DNA of 40,873 nt, from the NCBI GenBank assembly GCA_023389175.1, contig JAEWEW010000315.1, positions 1 through 40,873 of the forward strand, read 5' to 3'. This DNA is from Pseudomonadota bacterium (lineage in GTDB: Bacteria > Pseudomonadota > Gammaproteobacteria > Burkholderiales > Burkholderiaceae_E). Of this stretch, positions 7,775 to 18,124 are shown in pieces. Both the position numbers and the translations under genes were made by a program. Position 1 is the first letter of the stretch. The number at the start of each line of letters is the position of its first letter. Below the pieces are notes generated by a model. The model was given only the letters and a program-made list of their open reading frames with translations. It searched no databases and was not told the DNA's origin.

Positions 7775-9515
7775 TTTGCTTGGCGATGTCGTCGAGGTAG
7801 TAGTCGCGCAGGCGGAAGCCGAACGCGCCGGCGGGCAGGCCGCGCGCGATGCGCATCGGCTTGTCGTCCTGGTCCCGGGCCCGCGCCTTGGCTTCGCGGA
7901 ACAGGTCGCGCTCCACCGGCTGGGCGAGCGGCGTCTTGTCGGGGTTGCTCAGCACCAGCACCTTCGGCTCGAGGCGCCGGATCCGGTTGTGGGCCACCAC
8001 CACCGCGATCTCGCCCGAGGTGAGCTCGATCAGGCTGCCGACCGGGAAGACCCCGATCGCCTGCACGAACTGCTCCACCAGCGGCTCGTGGAATGACGTG
8101 CCGCACCATTCGTAGAGATTCATCAGCGCGTCCTGGGGGGCCGAGGCATTGGCATAGGCGCGCGGCGTGATCAGCGCGGCGAACGAGTCCGCGATGGCGG
8201 TCATCTTCCCGTAGATGCTGATCTGGTTGCTCTTCAGGCCCCGCGGATAGCCGGAGCCGTCGATGCGCTCGTGATGCTGCTCGATGCCGGTCATGACGGC
8301 GGAGGGAAGCTTCGGCCCGTTCTGCAGCACCTGCATCGCCAGGTCCACGTGCTCCTTCACGATCTCGAACTCGGCCGGCGTGAGCATGCCCGGCTTCTCC
8401 AGGATGGCGCGGGAGATGCGGGTCTTGCCGATGTCGGCGAGCATGCCGATCTGGCCCAGGTAGGCGAGCTCGTTGCGCGGGAAGCCGAGGTGGCGGCCGA
8501 GCGCGACCAGGTAGAGCGCCACCTTGACGCCGTGGCTGTAGGTGGTGGGGTCTTCCTCGCGCAGCCGCGCGATCCACATCAGCGCGTCCGGGTTGTCCAG
8601 CATGCTGTCGACCATGGTGTCGACCGCCGACTCCACCGCGGTGAGCTCCGGGTCGCGGCCGCTGCGGATGTCGCCGGCGAGGTCCGACAGCACCGCCTGG
8701 CTGCGATCGAACGCCGCGCGCGCCCGCGGCAGCTCCGCCGCCATTGCGTGGCGATCCTCGTGCTTCACCCGCAGGGTGCCTTCCGGCAGCAGGTCGGCGG
8801 GAATCGTGGTCGGACCGTCGCGCTCGAGGTTGCGCTCGCGGTCAAGCAGACCCATCAGCCAGCCGATGCAACGGGCAAGCGGTCCGGCCGGCTTCTCGCT
8901 GCGGGCGTCGGCGGTCTGCCGCACCAGCTGGCGGAAGCGCTGGCGCGTGACCTGGCTGATCTTGATGTCGGCGCGCTGACGATACTTGCGCGGCTGGGTG
9001 TCAGTCGACGCGCCGGCGGCATGGATCACCATGGCATCGCTCGCGGCGGCGCTGTTCGCAGGGCTGGTCGACGAAGCCCGGCTGGTCATCGGGCGGGTAT
9101 CGCCGGGGGTGTCGCCGCGCAGGAGGGTTCCTTCGGACACGTGCGGTGAACCAGGCGCGGCCGCATGCGCGAGCGCCTTGCCGAGCGCCGCCACCGCGGC
9201 AGCCCGGTCCTTCATCGGCACCGTGTCCGGCTCCAGCTCCGGCGGGCGGATCTCCACCCGGCGGATCAAGTCCGCCACCGCGGGCGACGAGAGCTCCAGG
9301 TCGATGTAGACGTACTCGCAGTACTTGCGCAGCGTGTCCAGCTCCACCTGGCTGTCGATGATGAATCCCTGCAGCAGGAACGGCGTGTCGAGCCACGGCC
9401 GGTCCAGGTCTGCGACGAACATCTCCTTGCAGAGGTCCTCGACCGCGACCTGATAGCGACGCGGCGCCCCCAGCACCGGACCGGGGCGTGTTGTCGAGTC
9501 GAGGACGGATTGCAA
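7758..9515 (-). CDS. HD-GYP-family protein with DUF3391 N-terminus and altered metal site
   Basis: From a TTG at 9515 the protein has 585 residues. This start is preferred because CTCCT at 9524-9528 reads as AGGAG eight bases upstream; an ATG at 9587 lacks such a site. Domains: DUF3391 (about 21-75, LDRPWLDTPFLLQGF), an Ala/Ser-rich linker (105-175), and a C-terminal HD-GYP domain (about 315-470). The GYP part is well kept: HHERIDGSGYPRGL at 414-427. The HD dyad, however, reads A360-D361 (GMLADIGK instead of LHDIGK), and the ADxFDAL motif reads IADSFAAL. Metal binding and hydrolysis are therefore doubtful, and a sensor or scaffold role is possible. A promoter candidate TTGGCC-17-TACTAT lies at 9662-9634. 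It precedes and overlaps the EAL gene. Confidence 0.87.
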   Translation of the reverse strand: MQSVLDSTTRPGPVLGAPRRYQVAVEDLCKEMFVADLDRPWLDTPFLLQGFIIDSQVELDTLRKYCEYVYIDLELSSPAVADLIRRVEIRPPELEPDTVPMKDRAAAVAALGKALAHAAAPGSPHVSEGTLLRGDTPGDTRPMTSRASSTSPANSAAASDAMVIHAAGASTDTQPRKYRQRADIKISQVTRQRFRQLVRQTADARSEKPAGPLARCIGWLMGLLDRERNLERDGPTTIPADLLPEGTLRVKHEDRHAMAAELPRARAAFDRSQAVLSDLAGDIRSGRDPELTAVESAVDTMVDSMLDNPDALMWIARLREEDPTTYSHGVKVALYLVALGRHLGFPRNELAYLGQIGMLADIGKTRISRAILEKPGMLTPAEFEIVKEHVDLAMQVLQNGPKLPSAVMTGIEQHHERIDGSGYPRGLKSNQISIYGKMTAIADSFAALITPRAYANASAPQDALMNLYEWCGTSFHEPLVEQFVQAIGVFPVGSLIELTSGEIAVVVAHNRIRRLEPKVLVLSNPDKTPLAQPVERDLFREAKARARDQDDKPMRIARGLPAGAFGFRLRDYYLDDIAKQNGIAA

Positions 9516-9633
9516 GCTGTGGGCTCCTGATCGTGCCGGGGTGCAAGCTGGGCGCAGCCCCCGGCCGTCCTGCCCGCATGCGGCCATGGGGCAGGGGCGG
9601 TCCCTGTTTCAGGGGCGGCTCCCGAGCGACCCC

Positions 9634-9662
9634 ATAGTAGCCATGCCCTCCACCCCGGCCAA
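9634..9662 (-). promoter_or_regulatory. Candidate sigma-70 promoter of the HD-GYP/EAL operon
   Basis: On the minus strand TTGGCC (9662-9657) is followed after 17 bp by TACTAT (9639-9634); both match four of six consensus bases. A start near 9627 would give a leader of about 110 nt to the TTG start with its AGGAG site. Confidence 0.4.
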
Positions 9663-9751
9663 GGCGCGGAGCGACCGTCCGACGGATGAGGACGACGTCG
9701 GCCGACGAGTGGTTGACGGCGGGCCGTTGATGGCGGCCGCCGCTCGTGAAG

Positions 9752-10585
9752 CTACCGACGCAGCGCCTGCCAGATCCTGGAGCTCGGCCCCGCTTGGTTC
9801 ATCGTGTAGAAGTGGATGCCCGGTGCGCCGCCGTCCAGCAGCGCCTGGCAGAGCGCGGTGACGACGTCATGCCCGAAGGCACGCAGCGACTCGACGTCGT
9901 CGTGGAACGCGGCGAGGCGCAGCCGGATCCAGCGCGGGATCTCGGCGCCGCAGTTGTCGGAGAAGCGGGCGAGCTGCGTGTAGTTGGTGATCGGCATGAT
10001 GCCGGGGACGATCGGGATGTCGACGCCGCGCGCCCGTACCCGCTCGACGAAGTCGAAGTAGGCGTTGGGGTTGTAGAAGTACTGGGTGATGGCGGTATCG
10101 GCACCAGCCTGCACCTTGCGCAGGAAGTTGTCGAGGTCCGCGTCCGGCGACGGCGCCTGCGGATGCGTCTCCGGATACGCGGCCACCTCGATGTGGAACC
10201 AGTCGCCGCTGTGCTCGCGGATGAACGCCACCAGGTCCGACGCGTAGCGGAACTCGCCGCGGTCCACCATCCCGGACGGCAGGTCGCCACGCAGCGCGAC
10301 AAGGCGATTCACGCCCTGGGCGCGATAGCTGTCCAGCAGTCCGGCGATGCCGCTGCGGGTCGCGCCGATGCAGGAGATGTGCGGGGCGACCGCGAGGCCT
10401 TCCCGGGCCATGTCGGTGATCACGCCGACCGTCTTCTCCTGGGTGGCGCCGCCGGCGCCATAGGTGACGCTGAAGAAGGACGGCTGGAGCGCATTCAGCG
10501 CGAGCCGCGTCTCGCGCAGGCGAGCCATGCCCTCCGGCGTGTTGGGCGGGAAAAATTCGAAGCTGAGAACCCCGGGTTTCACCAT
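9752..10585 (-). CDS. metF: Methylenetetrahydrofolate reductase
   Basis: Reduces 5,10-methylene-THF to 5-methyl-THF using FAD and NADH (EC 1.5.1.54 type), the methyl donor for methionine synthesis. The 277-residue length is typical of bacterial MetF. It starts MVKPGVLSFEFFPPNTPEG, the canonical N-terminus, with the FEFFPP barrel strand carrying the conserved glutamate. HISCIGATRSGI, VALRGDLPSG, GADTAITQYFYN and PGIMPITNY are further MetF motifs lining the FAD site. The ATG at 10585 overlaps the end of tlyA by 7 bp. The frame stays open far upstream, but that part is the tlyA region in another frame. It is the third gene of the SAH-riboswitch operon ahcY-tlyA-metF. Confidence 0.96.
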   Translation of the reverse strand: MVKPGVLSFEFFPPNTPEGMARLRETRLALNALQPSFFSVTYGAGGATQEKTVGVITDMAREGLAVAPHISCIGATRSGIAGLLDSYRAQGVNRLVALRGDLPSGMVDRGEFRYASDLVAFIREHSGDWFHIEVAAYPETHPQAPSPDADLDNFLRKVQAGADTAITQYFYNPNAYFDFVERVRARGVDIPIVPGIMPITNYTQLARFSDNCGAEIPRWIRLRLAAFHDDVESLRAFGHDVVTALCQALLDGGAPGIHFYTMNQAGPSSRIWQALRR

Positions 10586-11388
10586 GTCATCCGTCCGTCT
10601 GTTCTTCGATAGCCGACGAGGAAGTACTCCTGGTTGCCGTCGCTGCCGGGCAGCGCGCTCCGGAACCAGTTGCAGCGTTCCCACCCACTGGCGACGGCCG
10701 CCTCGAACGCCCGCTTCCGCAGCCCGTCGAGATCGGCGCCGGCCCGCACGATCCCCTTGCCGTCGCGCGCGTGCGGGCCGAGCTCGAACTGCGGCTTGAC
10801 CAGCATCAGCAGCGCCGCGCCCGGCGCGGCCAGTGCCGCCAGATGGCCCAGCAGCCCGATGCTCGAGATGAACGAGAGGTCCGTCACGATCAGGTCGAAT
10901 GCCGCCGGCTCGCCGCGCTCGGCGAGCCAGCCCGGCGTCACCTCGCGGACGTGGGTCCGCTCGAAGCAGGTGACCCGCGCATCGGCCGCGAGGCGCGGGT
11001 CGAGCTGGCCGTGGCCCACCTCGATGCCGACCACCGCCGCCGCGCCGGCGTCCAGCACGCAGTCGGCGAAGCCCCCGGTGGACATGCCGACATCGAGCAC
11101 CCGCAGGCCGCTGCAGGCGATGCCTGCCTCGGCCAGTGCCGGCGCGAGCTTCGCGCCCGCGCGCGAGGCGAAGCGGCTCTCCGGCGACTCCCGTACCTGC
11201 AGCTCGTCCCCCGGCTGGACCGGTTGGGCGCTGCGGGTCACGGGCACCGGCAGCCCGCCGCTCAGGACGCACACCGCGCCGGATTCGATCAGGCGTTGTG
11301 CCAGGGCGCGCGAGCGCACGACGCCACGCTCGACCAGGGCCACGTCGGCCCGGATCGACCGTTGCGCGGCGCCGGCCTGCTGCGCCAC
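10579..11388 (-). CDS. TlyA-family rRNA 2'-O-methyltransferase (S4 + FtsJ domains)
   Basis: A 269-residue SAM-dependent RNA methyltransferase. In mycobacteria TlyA 2'-O-methylates 16S and 23S rRNA; the exact target here is inferred from family. An N-terminal S4 RNA-binding domain (about 11-68: IRADVALVERGVVRSRALAQ) is followed by an RrmJ/FtsJ-type Rossmann domain. This has FASRAGAKL (K80, first of the K-D-K-E set), the SAM loop DVGMSTGGF (99-107), VTDLSFISS and LVKPQFELG. It sits 13 bp after ahcY and overlaps metF by 7 bp. A SAM-consuming enzyme is thus embedded among the enzymes that recycle SAH. Length agrees with the family (about 245-275). Confidence 0.92.
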   Translation of the reverse strand: MAQQAGAAQRSIRADVALVERGVVRSRALAQRLIESGAVCVLSGGLPVPVTRSAQPVQPGDELQVRESPESRFASRAGAKLAPALAEAGIACSGLRVLDVGMSTGGFADCVLDAGAAAVVGIEVGHGQLDPRLAADARVTCFERTHVREVTPGWLAERGEPAAFDLIVTDLSFISSIGLLGHLAALAAPGAALLMLVKPQFELGPHARDGKGIVRAGADLDGLRKRAFEAAVASGWERCNWFRSALPGSDGNQEYFLVGYRRTDGRMTW

Positions 11389-11401
11389 GCGATCGCCTCG
11401 C

Positions 11402-12835
<1,434 letters not shown>

Positions 12836-12853
12836 GTCAGGGCTCCAGAATAG
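12836..12853 (-). promoter_or_regulatory. ahcY ribosome-binding site, possibly masked by the riboswitch
   Basis: The leader just before the ATG reads TTCTGGAGCCCTGAC, with GGAG as Shine-Dalgarno. GAGCC plus CTG is complementary, with one bulged C, to CAGGCTC in the aptamer (about 12907-12901). In the unliganded RNA these could pair and hide the ribosome site. This is inferred from complementarity only. Confidence 0.45.
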
Positions 12854-12884
12854 AAAAACGCCTGCATCCAGGCGGAGGATGCAA
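12854..12884 (-). terminator. Intrinsic terminator and competing antiterminator in the ahcY leader
   Basis: CGCCTG (12874-12869), loop GATG, CAGGCG (12864-12859), followed at once by five T residues (12858-12854), is a textbook intrinsic terminator. A second hairpin, TGCATCC (12883-12877) with GGATGCA (12869-12863), uses part of the same bases and starts inside the 3' end of the aptamer. The two cannot coexist, so this looks like an expression platform. Confidence 0.65.
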
Positions 12885-12956
12885 GCGTCGTTGGTTCTCG
12901 TCGAGCCTGGCCGGGGCGGGCAGTGCCGCGCCGGTCGCAACGCTTCTCGACAGGCC
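12881..12956 (-). ncRNA. SAH riboswitch aptamer
   Basis: The transcript starts with GAGAAGCGUUGCGACC (about 12948-12933), continues with GGCCAGGCUCG near 12911-12901 and closes with CCAACGACGCUUGC (12894-12881). These match the conserved blocks of the SAH riboswitch known from beta- and gammaproteobacteria: the GAGGAGCGYUGC-type 5' strand, the GCCAGGCUCG block and the AACGxCGCUC-type 3' strand. P1 is formed by AAGCGU with ACGCUU, where both strands changed together from the common GAGCGC/GCGCUC. In the family, SAH binding switches ahcY on. Here it would control ahcY, tlyA and metF. Confidence 0.88.
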
Positions 12957-12960
12957 GTCG

Positions 12961-12966
12961 ATTGTA
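12961..12966 (-). promoter_or_regulatory. -10 element of the ahcY promoter
   Basis: TACAAT on the minus strand matches five of six -10 bases and lies 39 bp beyond the metK stop codon. The predicted start near 12954 coincides with the first bases of the riboswitch. No good -35 element is seen at 16-18 bp. Confidence 0.5.
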
Positions 12967-13004
12967 AGGGCGGCCGACGGCTTGCGCCAGCCTCCCCGGC
13001 GGGT

Positions 13005-14189
<1,185 letters not shown>

Positions 14190-14423
14190 GTTGGCTTCTC
14201 CAGTGAAGTTCGACAGGCCCTGGGCCCGACTGCACGCGGGATCGCCCGACGGTCAGCCGGCGTTGCCAGCTTCGGAGAAGCCGCGACGCTTTAGCGGATG
14301 TCGGCACTGCCGGGGGAAATCACCGGATCATGGACGGTTGACCCGTCCGTGCTCCGTGCTCCCGGCCCCTGGCAGCGCCAGATTCTTCTGCCACTCCGCA
14401 AGTTGTCCCATTAACTCAGTGGC
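14190..14423 (-). ncRNA. Structured metK leader, candidate cis-regulatory RNA
   Basis: The predicted metK transcript starts near 14423 and has a leader of about 234 nt. The first bases form a hairpin: GCCACT (14423-14418) with AGTGGC (14395-14390), containing GAGTT with AACTT. Next come CTGGC-GCT-GCCAG (14381-14369), a CCGGG/CCCGG helix (14365-14361 with 14314-14310) enclosing GGACGG-GTCAA-CCGTCC (14348-14332), and GCTTC-TCC-GAAGC closer to the gene. The order of helices does not match a SAM riboswitch class I recognise. A regulatory role is inferred from length, structure and position. Confidence 0.4.
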
Positions 14424-14429
14424 GTTGCA

Positions 14430-14435
14430 ATTATA
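14430..14435 (-). promoter_or_regulatory. -10 box of the metK promoter
   Basis: TATAAT on the minus strand is a perfect -10 hexamer in this GC-rich setting. The best -35 candidate, CTGAAC, lies about 17-18 bp upstream and is weak. The predicted start falls exactly at the base of the first leader hairpin. Confidence 0.6.
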
Positions 14436-14490
14436 TCGATTCGGCTGCGCGCGTTCAGCGGAACAAAGTCACGTCCTCCAGAATGCAGGC

Positions 14491-15360
14491 ATGTTGTTGT
14501 TGTTGCTACGAAACCTCGCCCGGCTGCCGCTCGGGTTGCTGCACTTTGCCGGGGCGCTCGGCGGATGGGCGGTCTACGCCGGCTCGCCCGGCGTGCGCCG
14601 CAAGACGCGGGACAATCTGGTGACCGCGGGGCTCTACAGCACGCGGCTCGCGCTCGCGAGCGCGGCCGCCGCGGGCAAGGCGGCGCTCGAGACCAGCTTC
14701 ATCTGGTTCCGTCCGACCCGGGATCTGCTCGCCCGCAGCGCCCACCAGGCGTTCGCGGAGTTCGCCCGCGGCATCGAGGCGCGGCGCGCGGCCGGTGACC
14801 GCCGCGGCGTCATCATCCTCACGCCGCACATCGGCAGCTTCGAGGTGGGCGCGCGCATCTACGCGGCGTTCGCACCGATCACCGTCCTCTACAAGGCCCC
14901 GCGGCGCGAGAACCTGCACCAGCTGCTCAAGGCGGCGCGCACCCATCCGCAGCTCACGCCGGTGCCGGCCGATACCGGCGGGGTGCGGGCGCTGCTGCGC
15001 GGCCTGAAGCGTGGCGAGGCGATCGGCATCCTGCCGGACCAGGTGCCGTCGGCAGGCGATGGCGCCTGGGCGCCGTTCTTCGGCCGCCCGGCCTTCACCA
15101 TGACGCTGCCGGCGCGGCTTGCCGAGAAGACCGGCGCGCCGGTCTACCTGCTCGCCGCCTGGCGCCTGCCGCGCGGCCGCGGCTGGGAGCTGGAGCTGTC
15201 GCGGCTGCACGAGCCGCCCACGCCGGAATCGATCAACCGGGCGCTGGAGGCGATCATCCGCCGGCGGCCGGAGCAGTACGTCTGGAGCTACAACCGCTAC
15301 AAGGCGCCGACCGCGCCCGCTGCCGCGCCCGCGCCCGCCATGGCGTCGGACGATGTCTGA
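14491..15360 (+). CDS. LpxL/HtrB-type lipid A acyltransferase, first of two
   Basis: A 289-residue inner-membrane acyltransferase of the lysophospholipid/lipid A late-acyltransferase family, adding a secondary acyl chain from acyl-ACP to lipid A or another lipid. A hydrophobic N-terminal anchor (MLLLLLRNLARLPLGLLHF) is followed by the catalytic H-x4-D/E motif TPHIGSFEVG (H113 and E118), LYKAPRR, GILPDQVP (substrate-binding block) and FFGRPAFTMTLPARLA. The ATG at 14491 was chosen because it precedes the membrane anchor; the frame is open upstream but without a domain. Its stop codon overlaps the start of the second acyltransferase gene (ATGTCTGA), indicating coupling. Chain specificity cannot be read from sequence. 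Confidence 0.88.
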   Translation: MLLLLLRNLARLPLGLLHFAGALGGWAVYAGSPGVRRKTRDNLVTAGLYSTRLALASAAAAGKAALETSFIWFRPTRDLLARSAHQAFAEFARGIEARRAAGDRRGVIILTPHIGSFEVGARIYAAFAPITVLYKAPRRENLHQLLKAARTHPQLTPVPADTGGVRALLRGLKRGEAIGILPDQVPSAGDGAWAPFFGRPAFTMTLPARLAEKTGAPVYLLAAWRLPRGRGWELELSRLHEPPTPESINRALEAIIRRRPEQYVWSYNRYKAPTAPAAAPAPAMASDDV

Positions 15361-16261
15361 GCTCGCGCTGAAGCTGCTGCGGGCGCTGTCGGCGGTGCCT
15401 CATCGCTGGCTGGTGGTGCTCGGCAACCTGCTCGGCACGGTGCTCTACTGGCTTGCCGCGCCGCGGCGGCGGATCGCGCGCACCAACCTGCGGCTCTGCT
15501 TCCCCCACATGACGGAGGATGAGCGCAACGCCATCTCGCGCCAGCACTTCCGCTACTTCGCCCGCAGCTTCTTCGACCGGTTCGTGCTGTGGTATCAGCC
15601 GGCGGACCGCATCCGGGCGCTGGTGCAGGTGCACGGCATCGAGCACCTGGAGGCGCATGCCGGGAAGCCGGTGATCCTGCTCGCGCCGCACTTCATCGGC
15701 CTGGATGCGGGCGGCACGCGCCTCTCGCTCGATCGCCAGATGATCACCATGTTCGCCAACCAGAAGAACCAGGTCTTCAACAAGGCGATGCGCGAAGGCC
15801 GCAGCCGCTTCAACGACGCGGTGCTGCTGTCGCGACAGGAAGGCCTGCGCACGGCGATCCGCATGATGCGCAACGGCGTGCCGTTCTACTTCCTGCCCGA
15901 CATGGACCTCGGCCCGCGGGACTCGGTCTTCGTCCCGTTCTTCGGCGTGCCGGCCGCGACCGTCACCTCGGTCGCGCGGCTCGCGCAGATGACCGATGCG
16001 ACGGTGATCCCGTGCGTCACCGCCATGACGGAGGACGGCTACGTCTGCCGGCTCTATCCGCCCTGGGAGAACTACCCTGGCGCCGACATCGTCGCGGCCA
16101 CCGCGCGCATGAACCAGTTCATCGAAGCCCGTGCGCTTGAGATGCCGGCCCAGTACCTGTGGACCCACAAGCGCTTCAAGACCCGCCCTGCCGGCGAGGC
16201 GGACGTCTACGGGCGCGCCGGCGAGACCACCATGATGGCGGGACAGGAGGCGACGGAATGA
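15353..16261 (+). CDS. LpxL/HtrB-type lipid A acyltransferase, second of two
   Basis: A 302-residue paralogue of the preceding gene. Motifs are an N-terminal hydrophobic stretch (LVVLGNLLGTVLYWLA), RRIARTNLRLCFP, the catalytic H-x4-D in APHFIGLDAG (H113 and D118), MFANQKNQVFNKAMREGR, FLPDMDLGPRDSVFVPFFG and the C-terminal QYLWTHKRFKTRP, all typical of lipid A acyltransferases. The ATG at 15353 lies within the last codons of the upstream gene, so both are probably made from one mRNA. The two enzymes likely act in turn, one using the product of the other, as LpxL and LpxM do in E. coli; which is which is uncertain. dapF follows 16 bp downstream. Confidence 0.9.
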   Translation: MSELALKLLRALSAVPHRWLVVLGNLLGTVLYWLAAPRRRIARTNLRLCFPHMTEDERNAISRQHFRYFARSFFDRFVLWYQPADRIRALVQVHGIEHLEAHAGKPVILLAPHFIGLDAGGTRLSLDRQMITMFANQKNQVFNKAMREGRSRFNDAVLLSRQEGLRTAIRMMRNGVPFYFLPDMDLGPRDSVFVPFFGVPAATVTSVARLAQMTDATVIPCVTAMTEDGYVCRLYPPWENYPGADIVAATARMNQFIEARALEMPAQYLWTHKRFKTRPAGEADVYGRAGETTMMAGQEATE

Positions 16262-16277
16262 GGGACGGGGGAGCCCG

Positions 16278-17186
16278 GTGAGGACGCTGCGGATCGCGTT
16301 CACCAAGATGCAGGGTGCCGGCAACGACTTCGTCGTGATCGACGCGACCGACCGGCGGCTGGAGCTGACCCGGGAGCAGTGGCGCTGGCTGGCGGACCGG
16401 CGCTTCGGCGTCGGCGCCGACCAGATCCTGGTGGTGGAGGCGCCCACGCCCGGCGACGACGGCGTCGATTTCGTCTACCGGATCTTCAACGCGGACGGCG
16501 GGGAAGTGGAGCAGTGCGGCAACGGCGCCCGCTGCTTCGTCAAGTTCGTCCGCGACCGCGGCCTCACCGACAAGCGCGTCATCCGCGTGCGCACCCGTTC
16601 CGGCGTGATCGCGCCGCGCCTGCTCGACGACGGGCGGGTGGAGGTGGACATGGGGCCGCCGTCGTTCGAGCCGGCAGAGGTGCCGTTCACCGCCGCCGGA
16701 CTGGAGCCGCGGCACCTGGGCGACGGACGCCTCTGGCCGCTCGCCCTGGACCTGCCCGGCCAGGCAACGCCGGCGGTGCGCTGGGTCGCGGTCGCCTCCA
16801 TGGGTAACCCGCATGCGGTGCAGCAGGTGGACTCGGTGCGTGACGCGCGGGTGGCGGTGGAAGGTCCCCAGATCGAGTCGCATCCGCGCTTTCCGCGACG
16901 GGTGAACGCCGGCTTCATGGAGGTCCTGTCCCGTCGCGAGATCCGGCTGCGCGTCTACGAACGGGGAGCCGGCGAGACGCTCGCCTGTGGTACCGGCGCC
17001 TGCGCCGCTGTTGCCACAGGGATACATTGTGGTCTCCTCGACACGCCGGTCGAGGTCCACACCCGGGGTGGTCGCCTTACCATCCACTGGCAGCCCGGCA
17101 AGCCGGTCATGATGACCGGCCCGGCGCAGTCCGTCTTCTCCGCGGAGGTCGAGATACCCGAGCGGCCAGAGCTACCCGATGCATGA
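16278..17186 (+). CDS. dapF: Diaminopimelate epimerase
   Basis: Interconverts LL- and meso-diaminopimelate (EC 5.1.1.7), supplying lysine and peptidoglycan precursors; cofactor-free, with two active-site cysteines. The 302-residue protein starts at GTG (16278). It shows KMQGAGNDFVVID at the N-terminus, the first catalytic cysteine in EQCGNGARC (C80), MGNPHAV, and the second in ACGTGAC (C237). The two halves are pseudo-symmetrical as in the family. It is slightly longer than the E. coli enzyme (274), with extra residues in loops around 55-62 and 145-165. It overlaps the following DUF484 gene by 8 bp. Confidence 0.96.
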   Translation: MRTLRIAFTKMQGAGNDFVVIDATDRRLELTREQWRWLADRRFGVGADQILVVEAPTPGDDGVDFVYRIFNADGGEVEQCGNGARCFVKFVRDRGLTDKRVIRVRTRSGVIAPRLLDDGRVEVDMGPPSFEPAEVPFTAAGLEPRHLGDGRLWPLALDLPGQATPAVRWVAVASMGNPHAVQQVDSVRDARVAVEGPQIESHPRFPRRVNAGFMEVLSRREIRLRVYERGAGETLACGTGACAAVATGIHCGLLDTPVEVHTRGGRLTIHWQPGKPVMMTGPAQSVFSAEVEIPERPELPDA

Positions 17187-18081
17187 GACAGTCCCGATGA
17201 GCCCAGCCAGTCCGGTCGCCCTTCCCGAATCCCCCGATGCCGCCGCTGCCGGCGATGGAGCAGCCGGCGCCGATGCGGCACCCGATGTCCAGCAGGGGCT
17301 CTGGGAAGGCGCAGCTGGGGAAGGCGCACCTGGCGCGGCGGTATCGGGCCCGACCCCGCGTGCGCTCGATGACGTGCAGGTGGCCGATTGGCTGCATGCC
17401 CATCCGGATTTCTTCGATCGCCACGCGGACCTGCTCGCCGACGTCCGGCTCCGCCATCCGCATGGCGGTCGCGCCGTCTCGCTGGTGGAGCGGCAGGTGC
17501 TGGTGCTGCGCGAGCGCAACAAGGCGCTGGAGATCCGGCTCGCCGAGCTGATCCGCATCGGGCAGGATAACGACGCCATCGTGAACCGGCTGCAACAGTT
17601 GACCAGCACCCTGCTGCAGGTCGCCGATCCGGCTAGCCTGCCGGGCATCGTGGCGGTCGAGCTGCGCGAGCGCTTCGCGGTGCCGCAGGTGGCCGTCCGG
17701 CTGTGGGGCGTGACCGCGGCGGCGGCGCCGTTCGGCGAGGAGGTCTCCGCCGGCATGCGGCGAATGATCGAGGAGATGGCGCAGCCCTACTGCGGTCCGG
17801 CGTCGCATCCCGAGGCGATCGGGTGGCTGGCCGGTGCGGCCGGCGACGGGGCGGGCGCCGGCACCGGCGACGCCGGCCAGGACGCGGGCAATGGCGAGGC
17901 GACCCAGACCGGCTCGCTCGCGCTGCTGCCGCTGCGGCTGGCGGTGGACGGGCGCCCCCGGACCTTCGGCGTGCTCGCGCTGGGCAGCCCGGATGCCGCC
18001 CGGTTCCAGGCCGGCATGGGCACCGCCTTCCTCGCCGGCATCGCCGAGGTGGCGAGCGCCTCCCTCTCGCGCCTCTTCTGA
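17179..18081 (+). CDS. DUF484 (GAF-like) family protein
   Basis: A 300-residue cytosolic protein of the DUF484 family, conserved between dapF and xerC in many proteobacteria but of unproven function. An Ala/Gly-rich N-terminal 60 residues precede the family core: VADWLHAHPDFFDRHADLL (68-86), AVSLVERQVLVLRERN and NDAIVNRLQQL. A GAF-like alpha/beta domain follows, ending FGVLALGSPDAARFQAGMG (about 264-282). An Ala/Gly insertion at about 215-240 interrupts the GAF part. The ATG at 17179 overlaps dapF by 8 bp; a second ATG seven codons later is an alternative start. Confidence 0.88.
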   Translation: MHETVPMSPASPVALPESPDAAAAGDGAAGADAAPDVQQGLWEGAAGEGAPGAAVSGPTPRALDDVQVADWLHAHPDFFDRHADLLADVRLRHPHGGRAVSLVERQVLVLRERNKALEIRLAELIRIGQDNDAIVNRLQQLTSTLLQVADPASLPGIVAVELRERFAVPQVAVRLWGVTAAAAPFGEEVSAGMRRMIEEMAQPYCGPASHPEAIGWLAGAAGDGAGAGTGDAGQDAGNGEATQTGSLALLPLRLAVDGRPRTFGVLALGSPDAARFQAGMGTAFLAGIAEVASASLSRLF

Positions 18082-18124
18082 GGGCGCCCCGGCCGTCCGC
18101 CCGGACGCGGCCGACCGGCGCCAG

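Noticed and set aside
9752..11272. A long fused frame upstream of metF as a fusion protein
   Set aside because: The upstream half is the out-of-frame complement of tlyA coding sequence; the canonical MetF start is at 10585.
14190..14423. Known SAM riboswitch class in the metK leader
   Set aside because: The helices seen do not match the conserved cores of SAM-I, SAM-II or SAM-IV as I know them, so it is reported only as a candidate leader RNA.
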